From Limnohabitans sp. DM1 (GTDB lineage: Bacteria; Pseudomonadota; Gammaproteobacteria; Burkholderiales; Burkholderiaceae_C), in contig NZ_CXOO01000014.1 in assembly GCF_001269385.1 (NCBI RefSeq), positions 171 to 64,170 of the forward strand: a stretch of 64,000 nucleotides of DNA. The letters run 5' to 3'. This document shows positions 1 through 9,538 of this stretch, piece by piece (the stretch's first letter is position 1; every line of letters starts with the position of its first letter). The position numbers were made by a program, and so were the translations under genes. The notes below the pieces were generated by a model, which was not told where the DNA came from, did not search any database, and saw nothing but the letters and a program-made list of their open reading frames with translations.

Positions 1-258
1 TTGCTACATGAGCATGCGCTCAGAGCGAACGCTGTAGAGCACCTGCAGCAGCATGGCGCGCAATAGCTTCTCGGGGGCAACGCTAGGGCGACCGCCTTTG
101 ATGTCAGCTTCATACATGTCCGCAAACAAGCCGTCCATGGCCACCAGTGCTTTATTGACCATCTCACGGATGGCTCGCAAAGGGTGTCCAGCAGGTACGA
201 AATCATCCAGCCGTTTCATCAGAAACAAGCTCTCGGTAAAGGTGTCTGCGCCGCGCAT
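1..258 (-). pseudogene. IS5-family transposase, N-terminal part with premature stop
   Basis: The 84 readable residues start MRGADTFTESLF and contain the DUF772-like region typical of IS5-family transposases, including GGRPSVAPEKLLRAMLLQ and YSVRSERMLM. Family members usually continue this last motif with Glu-Gln-Thr-Gln-Tyr. Here the next codon is TAG (positions 6-4) and the one after is CAA (Gln), exactly as expected if the Glu codon GAG had mutated to TAG. The copy is therefore probably inactive. The rest of the gene lies beyond the window, so whether the frame stays open after the stop cannot be seen. Confidence 0.75.
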
Positions 259-340
259 GTCAAACTGTTTTTTTGTGATGCCTGAATTCTCGAACGCGCA
301 GCTGAATTGACGCTTTCAGTGAGTCAGTATTTCAGCAGCC
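1..340 (-). mobile_element. IS5-type insertion sequence, 5' end (truncated by window edge)
   Basis: The element enters from the left edge and appears to end close to 340, just outside the 3' end of ybbA. It carries the N-terminal part of an IS5-family transposase on the minus strand. The terminal inverted repeat probably begins near GGCTGCTGAAATAC, read on the minus strand from about 340. The other end lies outside the window, so neither the inverted repeat nor a target duplication can be confirmed. The right boundary is inferred from the adjacent gene end and is uncertain by several bases. Confidence 0.6.
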
Positions 341-342
341 TG

Positions 343-1029
343 TTATGGCTGAGCGGTCGCCTCGCTCAAGCGACCGGCCTGAATCACCAGGCTTCGCTCA
401 CAACGTGCGGCCAACTGCCGGTCGTGTGTGACCAAGACCAAGGTGGTGCCCTGCTCGCGGTTGAGCGCGAACATCAGGTCCATGATGGCCTCGCCCGTGG
501 CGTGGTCGAGGCTCCCCGTGGGCTCGTCGGCCAAGAGCAGATCGGGCTGCACCACAAAAGCGCGGGCCAGGGCCACGCGCTGCTGCTCACCGCCCGACAA
601 GACTTTGGGCAAATGTTTGAGTCGCTCGCCCAGGCCCACGCGCTGCAGCATGGCCGTGGCGGTGCTGCGGGCATCCGGCCGATCGGCCAGCTCCAGGGGC
701 AGCATCACGTTTTCGAGGGCGGTGAGGTTGGGCATGAGCTGAAAGCTCTGGAACACAAAACCCACATGCTGGGCCCGCACGGCGGCGCGTTGGTCTTCGG
801 ACAAATCGAACAGCGACTGACCGGCCAGCACCACCTGCCCGCTGCTGGGCGTGTCCAGGCCCGCGAGGATGGCGAGCAAGGTGCTTTTGCCCGAGCCAGA
901 AGCACCGACAATGGCGGCTGTTTCCCCGGCGTTCAATGAGAAATCGATATCGCGCAAAATGTCCAGTTGCCCACTGGCATCTTGCACACTTTTGGAAACG
1001 CCACGCACGGCAATGATGGATTCAGGCAT
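343..1029 (-). CDS. ybbA: ABC transporter ATP-binding protein, YbbA/LolD type
   Basis: A 228-residue ATPase of the LolD/MacB-like class that couples ATP hydrolysis to lipoprotein or peptide export across the inner membrane. The Walker A motif GASGSGKST is at residues 42-50, the signature LSGGEQQ at 144-150 and Walker B LLLADE at 164-169. The start is ATG at 1029, preceded by AAAGG. An in-frame extension to 1464 would run through tesA and is rejected. Divergent pairing with tesA matches the ybbA/tesA arrangement of E. coli, but the ybbP-type permease that normally follows is absent: the gene ends a few bases from an insertion sequence. Its partner may have been lost or may lie elsewhere. Confidence 0.88.
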   Translation of the reverse strand: MPESIIAVRGVSKSVQDASGQLDILRDIDFSLNAGETAAIVGASGSGKSTLLAILAGLDTPSSGQVVLAGQSLFDLSEDQRAAVRAQHVGFVFQSFQLMPNLTALENVMLPLELADRPDARSTATAMLQRVGLGERLKHLPKVLSGGEQQRVALARAFVVQPDLLLADEPTGSLDHATGEAIMDLMFALNREQGTTLVLVTHDRQLAARCERSLVIQAGRLSEATAQP

Positions 1030-1678
1030 GCACAAACCTTTGTTGAGACGACGCCACTTTAACTGGACCCTGCTTGCCCTTGCCGGCTGGGGCTTTGCCG
1101 CGTCGGTCCATGCCACTTCAGCCCAGCGCATTTTGGTGCTGGGCGACTCCCTGAGCGCCGAGTACGGCCTGCCCCGGGGCACGGGCTGGGTGGCCTTGTT
1201 GCAAAAACAATTGGCGCAAGACAAGCCAGGCGTGGAAGTCATCAACGCCAGCATCAGCGGCGACACCACCTCGGGCGGGCGCTCGCGCTTGCCCGCCTTG
1301 CTCAAACGCCACCAACCCAGCCATGTGGTCATCGAGTTGGGTGGCAACGACGCGCTGCGCGGCCTGCCCATGAATATGACACAAGGCAATTTGCTGACCA
1401 TGACGCAACAAGCCCAAGCGGCCGGGGCCCAGGTGCTGCTGCTGGGCATGCAAATGCCGCCCAACTACGGCCCCGACATGGCCCGCCAGTTTGAAGCGGC
1501 TTATGCCCAAGTCGCCAAAACCCAAAAGGCTGCGCTGGTGCCCTTCTTTTTGAAAGGCGTGGGCGACGATCCCGAGCCGCTCAAATGGTTCCAGGCCGAC
1601 CGCATCCACCCCAATGAAGCCGCGCAGCCGCGCATGCTGGCCAACGTCTGGCCCACTTTGAAGAAACAACTGAAATGA
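1028..1678 (+). CDS. tesA: GDSL-family arylesterase/thioesterase TesA
   Basis: A 216-residue secreted SGNH hydrolase related to E. coli TesA (thioesterase I/lysophospholipase L1). Residues 1-29 form a signal peptide with a basic start (KPLLRRRH), a hydrophobic core and an Ala-x-Ala-like end. The catalytic GDSLS block is at 39-43 (Ser41), the GGND oxyanion motif at 105-108, and the Asp191/His194 pair lies in DRIHPNE. The ATG at 1028 shares two bases with the divergent ybbA start. ATGs at 1013 and 1016 are in frame but would lengthen the signal peptide. It overlaps mnmH by 4 nt (ATGA), so the two are probably co-transcribed. Confidence 0.92.
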   Translation: MHKPLLRRRHFNWTLLALAGWGFAASVHATSAQRILVLGDSLSAEYGLPRGTGWVALLQKQLAQDKPGVEVINASISGDTTSGGRSRLPALLKRHQPSHVVIELGGNDALRGLPMNMTQGNLLTMTQQAQAAGAQVLLLGMQMPPNYGPDMARQFEAAYAQVAKTQKAALVPFFLKGVGDDPEPLKWFQADRIHPNEAAQPRMLANVWPTLKKQLK

Positions 1679-2733
1679 GCCTTCACCTGATCTCTGCCTC
1701 GGATGCCATGGCCCAACTGGACCAGTTTGACGCCATCCTCGACGCCCGCTCTGAAGGCGAACACGCCGAAGACCACTTGCCCGGTGCCCTGAGCTGGCCG
1801 TCGCTCAACAACGAAGAGCGCATCAAGGTGGGCACGCTGTACAAGCAGGTCAACCCCTTCGAGGCGCAAAAAGTGGGCGCGGCGCTGGTGGCCAAAAACA
1901 TCGCCCGCCACATCGAAACCCAGGTGATGGACAAGCCCAAAAACTGGCAGCCACTGGTGTACTGCTGGCGCGGGGGCAAGCGCAGCAACTCGCTGGCGCT
2001 GATCCTGGGGCAAATTGGTTTCAAAGTGCACCTGATCGAGGGCGGCTACAAAGCCTTTCGCAAAGAGGTGATGGAAGACACGCCCCGCCAGGCGCAGCGC
2101 CTGCAGTTCAAGGTGCTGTGCGGACCCACTGGCTCGGGCAAGACCCGCTTGCTGCAAGCCTTGGCGCAAGAAGGTGCCCAGGTGCTGGACCTGGAAGCCA
2201 TTGCCTGCCACCGCAGCTCGGTGCTGGGCCTGATTCCCGGCACGCCGCAGCCCACCCAAAAGGCATTTGACACGCAGGTGTGGGACGCCTTGCGCGGCTT
2301 CAGCGCAGACCGCCCGGTGTTTGTGGAAGCTGAAAGCAAAAAAGTGGGCAATCTGGCGGTACCCGATGCGCTGATGGTCGCCATGCGGGCCAGCCCCTGC
2401 CTGCGGGTGGACCTGTCGCTGGAAAACCGGGTGAATTTGCTGCTGGAAGACTATGCGTTTTTCACGCAAGACCGCGCCCTGTTTGCCGACCGCCTGGAGC
2501 GACTGACGGCCCTGCGCGGCAAGGCCGTGGTGCAAGGCTGGCAAGGGCGCATCGAGCGGGGGGAAATGCGTGAGGTGGTGACCGAATTGCTCTCAGGCCA
2601 TTACGACCCGGGCTACGAGACCTCCACCGGCCACAACTTTGTGCATTACGCCCAAGCCCCGCTGGTCACCCCAGCGAGCCACAGCATGGCGGACATGCTG
2701 GTGTTGGCGCGTGAGCTGGTTCAAGCCCCTTGA
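1675..2733 (+). CDS. selU: tRNA 2-selenouridine synthase (MnmH/SelU)
   Basis: A 352-residue enzyme that replaces the sulfur of 2-thiouridine at the tRNA wobble position with selenium, via a geranylated intermediate and selenophosphate. The N-terminal rhodanese domain holds the active-site Cys97 in YCWRGGKRS, and a P-loop GPTGSGKT sits at 150-157. Length and domain order are those of the family. The ATG overlaps the tesA stop. Because the reaction uses selenophosphate, the genome should encode SelD; it is not in this window. Confidence 0.95.
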   Translation: MSLHLISASDAMAQLDQFDAILDARSEGEHAEDHLPGALSWPSLNNEERIKVGTLYKQVNPFEAQKVGAALVAKNIARHIETQVMDKPKNWQPLVYCWRGGKRSNSLALILGQIGFKVHLIEGGYKAFRKEVMEDTPRQAQRLQFKVLCGPTGSGKTRLLQALAQEGAQVLDLEAIACHRSSVLGLIPGTPQPTQKAFDTQVWDALRGFSADRPVFVEAESKKVGNLAVPDALMVAMRASPCLRVDLSLENRVNLLLEDYAFFTQDRALFADRLERLTALRGKAVVQGWQGRIERGEMREVVTELLSGHYDPGYETSTGHNFVHYAQAPLVTPASHSMADMLVLARELVQAP

Positions 2734-2750
2734 TCGATCAAACAGGTGCG

Positions 2751-2948
2751 TCAGGCCGCTGGCGCAGGAGGCACTGCCTCACCGGGCGTTGCCGTGTCGG
2801 CATCGCCCTCTTGGCCCTCGATTTCAGAGCCGTCTTCCGCCAACAGGCCCGACTTGCGGTCGGACTTGGCTTTGAGCTTGTCTTCTTTTTTGCGTTTCTT
2901 GGCCAGTTCTTTCTGGCGTTTTTCGAATCCGTAGTTGGGTGTGGCCAA
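2751..2948 (-). CDS. small highly charged conserved protein (65 aa)
   Basis: A 65-residue protein starting ATPNYGFEKRQKELAKKRKKE after the initiator, followed by an acidic, Ala/Pro-rich tail. The N-terminal Lys/Arg/Glu-rich stretch resembles short hypothetical proteins seen in many Burkholderiales; no function is known to me. The start chosen is TTG at 2948 because AAAGGAG lies seven bases upstream of it; no ATG in frame has such a site. A longer in-frame version reaching 3065 overlaps the next gene and is rejected. It follows the DUF2189 gene by 10 bases and is probably co-transcribed with it. Confidence 0.7.
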   Translation of the reverse strand: MATPNYGFEKRQKELAKKRKKEDKLKAKSDRKSGLLAEDGSEIEGQEGDADTATPGEAVPPAPAA

Positions 2949-2958
2949 GATGGCTCCT

Positions 2959-3828
2959 TTAATTTGAGCTGCCCAATGTAACAGCTTCTTCAGGGTTTTC
3001 TTCCCACTCGACACTGCCCCGGTAAGCGTGCCAGCTGGCATGACCCAGCCACGGCCCCACCACAATGATGCCCAGCGCCCAAGGCCACAAGGCCGCGAGC
3101 ACCAACACGCTCAGCAGCAGGCCCCACAGCAGCATCACGCCCGGGTGCGAGAAAACCACCCGCATGCTGGTGATCACCGCCGAGATGGCATCGGTGTCAC
3201 GGTCCAAAATCATGGGAATCGACACGACCGACAGGCCATAGACCAGCGCGGCGAACACGCCGCCGACAGCCAGGTAGACCATCAGGAACTCGATGTTTTG
3301 CGGGTTGAACACCGCCTCGATCACCCCCGTGGTGGAGGGCATGCCGGTGTTGAAGAACACCGCAAACACCACGAGCGACGCCCTGCCCCACAGCAGCTCC
3401 AGCACCATCAGCACCAACACCAGCATGGCCATGCTGCGGATGTGTTGGTCCCAGCACATGAGCGATGAGGCCATGTCCGGCAACTCACCGCGCTCGCGTT
3501 TGCGGCTGACCTCGTACAAGCCCATGGCCAAGAACGGCCCCACCAGCAAGCAGCCGGAGATCAAGGACAAGGTGTACTCGGGCTTGTGCTTGAACACCAA
3601 GGCCAGCACCTGCGCCATGCCCCAAAAGCACAGGCCATAAAACAGCGCAATGCCCGGGTGGTGGCGCATGTCATTCAGGCCGCGTGACAGCCAGCGAAAA
3701 GGGGCTGCAAAGCCCAAGGGCCGCATGTGCGAGCGCGGCCCCACGGGCGGGGGCGGCACATAGGGCGTGGCCATGGTAGGCAGGTCTGAATCTTGGGCGG
3801 CTTCAAGAGTCTTGACGTCGGCGTTCAT
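2959..3828 (-). CDS. DUF2189 / BPSS1780-family integral membrane protein
   Basis: A protein of about 289 residues with a proline-rich N-terminal cytoplasmic segment (PYVPPPPVGPRS) and about six hydrophobic segments, for example LFYGLCFWGMAQVLALVF and LLWGLLLSVLVLAALWPWA. This arrangement fits the DUF2189 family common in proteobacteria. No catalytic motif is visible and the function is unknown. ATG at 3828 is preferred; a TTG four codons upstream (3840) is also in frame, and neither has a strong ribosome binding site. The small charged protein follows directly. Confidence 0.8.
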   Translation of the reverse strand: MNADVKTLEAAQDSDLPTMATPYVPPPPVGPRSHMRPLGFAAPFRWLSRGLNDMRHHPGIALFYGLCFWGMAQVLALVFKHKPEYTLSLISGCLLVGPFLAMGLYEVSRKRERGELPDMASSLMCWDQHIRSMAMLVLVLMVLELLWGRASLVVFAVFFNTGMPSTTGVIEAVFNPQNIEFLMVYLAVGGVFAALVYGLSVVSIPMILDRDTDAISAVITSMRVVFSHPGVMLLWGLLLSVLVLAALWPWALGIIVVGPWLGHASWHAYRGSVEWEENPEEAVTLGSSN

Positions 3829-3954
3829 GGGGAAGGTCAATCTGAAAATACACAGGCTTTCAGATTACCCCCACCGGTAGGCTTTGACCAGTCAGGAAAC
3901 CCCCAAGGGCGCGTGTTCTGGGCCACAAAAGTGCCCACACTGTCACCTGCGTGA

Positions 3955-5211
3955 TCAGGCCATGGGCAAATGCGCCTGCGCGGCTTGATGCAAGTCAAGA
4001 ATCAAGTCCTGCGTTGACTCCAGACCGGTTGAAAAACGCACCAGCGTACCCGGCTTCAAATGACCGGGCCAGGCCTGGCGCATGGAGGCGATGTCGTAAG
4101 GGACCACCAGGCTGACGGGGCCACCCCAGCTGTAGCCGATCTTGAAGAGTTTCAGGCCGTCGCAAAACGCGTCCACCTGGGCTTGGCTGAAACGCGCATC
4201 GATCATGACGCTGAACAGGCCCGCTGCCAGGCCCGTGCCCGGCTCGCGATCGCACAGGGCTTGCCAATGCGCGTGACCGGGTGCGCCTGCAAAGGCCGGG
4301 TGCATCAGTTGCGCGCATTGCGGCTGGGCTTGCCACCAAGAAGCCAAAGCACGAGCGGTCTGGTCGTGCGCGGCATAACGCAGCGCGATGCTGGGCAAGG
4401 AGCGCAGCACGGTTTCGGCATCGTTGGCCGCCACGCCCAGCCCCAAGCGCATGTGGCAAAGCTTGATTTGGAGGTGCAAGGCCGCGTCGCGCGTGATGAC
4501 GCTGCCCATCAGCACGTCACCACCGCCACTGGGGTATTTGGTGAGCGCATGGGCGCTGATGTCTACCGCCAGGCTGCCCTCGCCGCCCGCGCCATCGCCC
4601 AGCAAATCAAAGGCTTTGAACGCCAGGCCCGCGCCCCAGGTGTTGTCCAGGGCGCACAAGACGCCGCGCTCGCGGCAGCGGCGCACCATCTCGGGCAAAT
4701 CGGGGAACTCCATGCTCACCGAGCCGGGCGCTTCGAGCCACACCAGGCGCGTGCGCTCGGTGATCTGGCGGGACAGATCCTGCGGGTCCATCGGGTCGTA
4801 AAAGCGGTGGGTGATGCCGAAGTGGCGCAACTCGCCATCGGCCAGCGCCTTGTTGGGGCCGTAGGCGTTGTCCGGAATCAGGACTTCGTCGCCGGTTTTT
4901 AAAACCGACAAGGCCACCAAGGCCAAAGCCGCCAAGCCACTGGGCACCAGCACACATTGCAGGCCGCCTTCGAGGCTGCACAAGCGCTCTTCGAGCAAAT
5001 AGGTGGTGGGCGTGCCGTGCAGGCCGTAGGTGTAGGCCGATTTGTCTTTCCACTCGCGCTGGCGCATGTCGGCCACAGTAGGAAAGTAAACCGTCGAGGC
5101 CTTGAACACACCCGGCTGGGGTGCGTCAAAACCTGCAGGAGGGGTGTAAGTGTGATGGATCAGCCCGGTGCTGATGAGCGCGAATGAAGAGGTGTTGGCA
5201 TGGTTTGTCAT
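3955..5211 (-). CDS. metC: cystathionine beta-lyase, PLP-dependent
   Basis: A 418-residue Cys/Met-metabolism PLP enzyme (fold type I) that cleaves cystathionine to homocysteine, pyruvate and ammonia in methionine synthesis. The PLP-binding lysine is Lys225 in SAHALTKYPSGGGDVLMG. Other family marks are YGLHGTPTTYLLEERL (62-77), the SGLAALAL cofactor-phosphate region (91-98) and LDNTWGAG (188-195). The Tyr-Ser-Trp-Gly-Gly segment near the C-terminus is typical of proteobacterial MetC. It stands alone behind a strong hairpin (5226-5255). Cystathionine gamma-lyase or gamma-synthase activity cannot be excluded by motif alone. Confidence 0.9.
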   Translation of the reverse strand: MTNHANTSSFALISTGLIHHTYTPPAGFDAPQPGVFKASTVYFPTVADMRQREWKDKSAYTYGLHGTPTTYLLEERLCSLEGGLQCVLVPSGLAALALVALSVLKTGDEVLIPDNAYGPNKALADGELRHFGITHRFYDPMDPQDLSRQITERTRLVWLEAPGSVSMEFPDLPEMVRRCRERGVLCALDNTWGAGLAFKAFDLLGDGAGGEGSLAVDISAHALTKYPSGGGDVLMGSVITRDAALHLQIKLCHMRLGLGVAANDAETVLRSLPSIALRYAAHDQTARALASWWQAQPQCAQLMHPAFAGAPGHAHWQALCDREPGTGLAAGLFSVMIDARFSQAQVDAFCDGLKLFKIGYSWGGPVSLVVPYDIASMRQAWPGHLKPGTLVRFSTGLESTQDLILDLHQAAQAHLPMA

Positions 5212-5225
5212 CCGCTGATCCTAAT

Positions 5226-5255
5226 GCAAACAGCCTCCCGAAGGAGGCTGTTTGC
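5226..5255 (-). terminator. perfect 13-bp hairpin, likely terminator after the phosphoribosyltransferase gene
   Basis: GCAAACAGCCTCC, the tetraloop CGAA, then the exact reverse complement. It lies 29 bases beyond the phosphoribosyltransferase stop and directly upstream of metC. There is no long T-run, so termination may be partial or the element may act as a transcript-stabilising stem. Confidence 0.65.
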
Positions 5256-5283
5256 ACGGAGATTAGGGTAAGTCAGAGGCGAC

Positions 5284-5808
5284 TCAAACGCTCCACTTTT
5301 CGAGCAGTTTTTCGGGGCGCATGTTGTCATACGGCTCGAAGGGCTGGTGAATCCAGGGGTTGGTGGGCAACTCTTCCACCGAGTAATCCGGCTTGAAGGT
5401 CGACACGCCTTTGGTCCAGATGACAGCAGAGCGCAATTCAGTCACGGGCTTGTAGTTGTTTTTCAACTGGTCCACCACCGCACGCAGGGTGTGACCGGTA
5501 TCGGCGAGATCATCGACCAACAACACGCGGCCAGCGATTTCGCCCTTGGGGGTGGTGATGTAGCGGGCAATGTCCAGATGGCCTTGCACCGTGCCGGCTT
5601 CTGCGCGGTACGAGCTGGTGGACATGATGGCCAAAGGCTTGTCGAAAATGCGCGAGAGGATGTCGCCAGGGCGCATGCCGCCACGGGCCAAACACAGGAT
5701 GTTGTCGAATTCCCAGCCAGACTGGTGAATTTTGATCGCGAGTTTTTCGATCAGGTTGTGGTACTCGTCGTAGCTCACGTACAGGTGCTTGCCGTCTTCG
5801 GTCAACAT
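5284..5808 (-). CDS. purine-type phosphoribosyltransferase
   Basis: A 174-residue type I phosphoribosyltransferase. The PRPP-binding loop is VLLVDDLADTGHTL at residues 95-108 and CLARGGMRPGDILSR (39-53) forms the pyrophosphate loop. Such enzymes salvage a purine base, commonly xanthine or hypoxanthine/guanine as in Gpt, but the base specificity is not evident here. GGAG lies eight bases before the ATG. Position directly after purA, as the last gene of the hfq-to-purA operon, fits a purine salvage role and is typical of related genomes. Confidence 0.85.
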   Translation of the reverse strand: MLTEDGKHLYVSYDEYHNLIEKLAIKIHQSGWEFDNILCLARGGMRPGDILSRIFDKPLAIMSTSSYRAEAGTVQGHLDIARYITTPKGEIAGRVLLVDDLADTGHTLRAVVDQLKNNYKPVTELRSAVIWTKGVSTFKPDYSVEELPTNPWIHQPFEPYDNMRPEKLLEKWSV

Positions 5809-5865
5809 GGGGTCACTCCAAAAAATCAGGGGGTTGAGGTTGTGGTGTTGTGCAGAGCCAAACGC

Positions 5866-8372
<2,507 letters not shown>

Positions 8373-8438
8373 GGGAATAAGGGGGGACTGTTAAAAAAGA
8401 GATTTTACCGGGTTGCAGACCCGTTTCCTGGAATCAGT

Positions 8439-8624
8439 TCAGGAAACAAGCCAGAACAACAGCAAGCCCATGATGACCATGACCATGCCAAAAAACCGGA
8501 TCTGCCCATCTTCAAGCTTGAGCAACTGCTCAAACAGACTGCGCCAACGAAGCGGCGAGACCATGGGCATCAACCCCTCCAAGATGAGCATCAGGCCCAA
8601 TGCCATCAGGAGGGTATCGAGCAA
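8439..8624 (-). CDS. DUF2065 (YjeT-like) small membrane protein
   Basis: A 61-residue protein with two hydrophobic segments, LLMALGLMLILEGLMPMV and FFGMVMVIMGLLLFWLV, joined by a short loop. This is the DUF2065/YjeT family routinely found directly downstream of hflC, here four bases away. Its function is unknown; the context suggests a link to the HflKC-FtsH membrane quality-control complex. Confidence 0.9.
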   Translation of the reverse strand: MLDTLLMALGLMLILEGLMPMVSPLRWRSLFEQLLKLEDGQIRFFGMVMVIMGLLLFWLVS

Positions 8625-8627
8625 AAC

Positions 8628-9527
8628 TTACTTTCGAGCAGCTGCGTTGCCTGCTGCGCCACGCATGCCTTTGAAGAACTCGGAACTGCTCGGATCGAGC
8701 ACCATCACGTCACTCTTGCTGTTGAAGCTGGATTTATAGGCTTCAAGGCTGCGGTAAAACTGCGCAAATTGAGGGTCACGGCCAAAAGATTCCGCATACA
8801 AGCGAGCCGCTTGGGCATCGCCCTGCCCTTTGATTTTTTGGGCTTCGCGGTAGGCGTTGGCAATCGTCACTTCACGCTGGCGATCAGCGTCGGCCCGGAT
8901 TTTTTCGCCTTCGGCTCCACCGGTTGAACGCAGCTCGTTGGCCACACGCTTGCGCTCGGCTTCCATACGGCGATAAACAGATTCGGTGATGGTGTCCACA
9001 TAATCAGCCCGTGTGATGCGCACATCGACCACGTCCACGCCCCAGGGCTTGGCACCTTTGACGACCAGCAGCACAGCGGCCTTCACATCGTCCATCAATT
9101 CTTCACGCTTGAGGGACAACAATTCCTTGACGGTGCGCTTGTTGATTTCTTCCTGGAAGGCGTTGCGCACCACCCGGTTGAGCTGGTTGGTGCCGGACTT
9201 TTCGTCCAAGCCCACGTTGCGGATGTAAGCCTGTGGATCGGTGATGCGCCAACGCACATACCAGTCGATCACGACACGCTGCTTTTCAGCCGTGAGCATG
9301 GGCTCGTTGTCGGGGCTGTCCAGCGTGAGCAGGCGTTTGTCGATGTAGTTGACGTTTTGCAGCGGGGGCGGCAGTTTGAAGTGCAAACCGGGCTCGGTGA
9401 TCACTTCCTTGATCTGACCTAAGGCATAGACCACGCCAAACTGGCGCTGATCCACCACAAACACGGTAGAGCTGAACAACACGAAGGCCAACAGCAAGGT
9501 CGAAATCCACAATCCAATGCGATTCAT
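8628..9527 (-). CDS. hflC: FtsH protease modulator HflC
   Basis: A 299-residue SPFH/Band-7 protein that with HflK forms a large periplasm-facing membrane assembly around the FtsH protease and limits its attack on membrane substrates. An N-terminal membrane anchor (LWISTLLLAFVLFSSTVFVV) is followed by the Band-7 domain opening VDQRQFGVVYALG. The C-terminal half is rich in charged heptads (EAERKRVANELRST, REAQKIKGQGDAQAARLY). AAGGA precedes the ATG. It lies 11 bases after hflK. Confidence 0.96.
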   Translation of the reverse strand: MNRIGLWISTLLLAFVLFSSTVFVVDQRQFGVVYALGQIKEVITEPGLHFKLPPPLQNVNYIDKRLLTLDSPDNEPMLTAEKQRVVIDWYVRWRITDPQAYIRNVGLDEKSGTNQLNRVVRNAFQEEINKRTVKELLSLKREELMDDVKAAVLLVVKGAKPWGVDVVDVRITRADYVDTITESVYRRMEAERKRVANELRSTGGAEGEKIRADADRQREVTIANAYREAQKIKGQGDAQAARLYAESFGRDPQFAQFYRSLEAYKSSFNSKSDVMVLDPSSSEFFKGMRGAAGNAAARK

Positions 9528-9538
9528 TTTGTTTTTCC

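Noticed and set aside
1030..1464. N-terminal extension of ybbA through tesA
   Set aside because: The extension has no ABC-family content and covers the clear TesA coding region; the short start yields a standard 228-residue ATPase.
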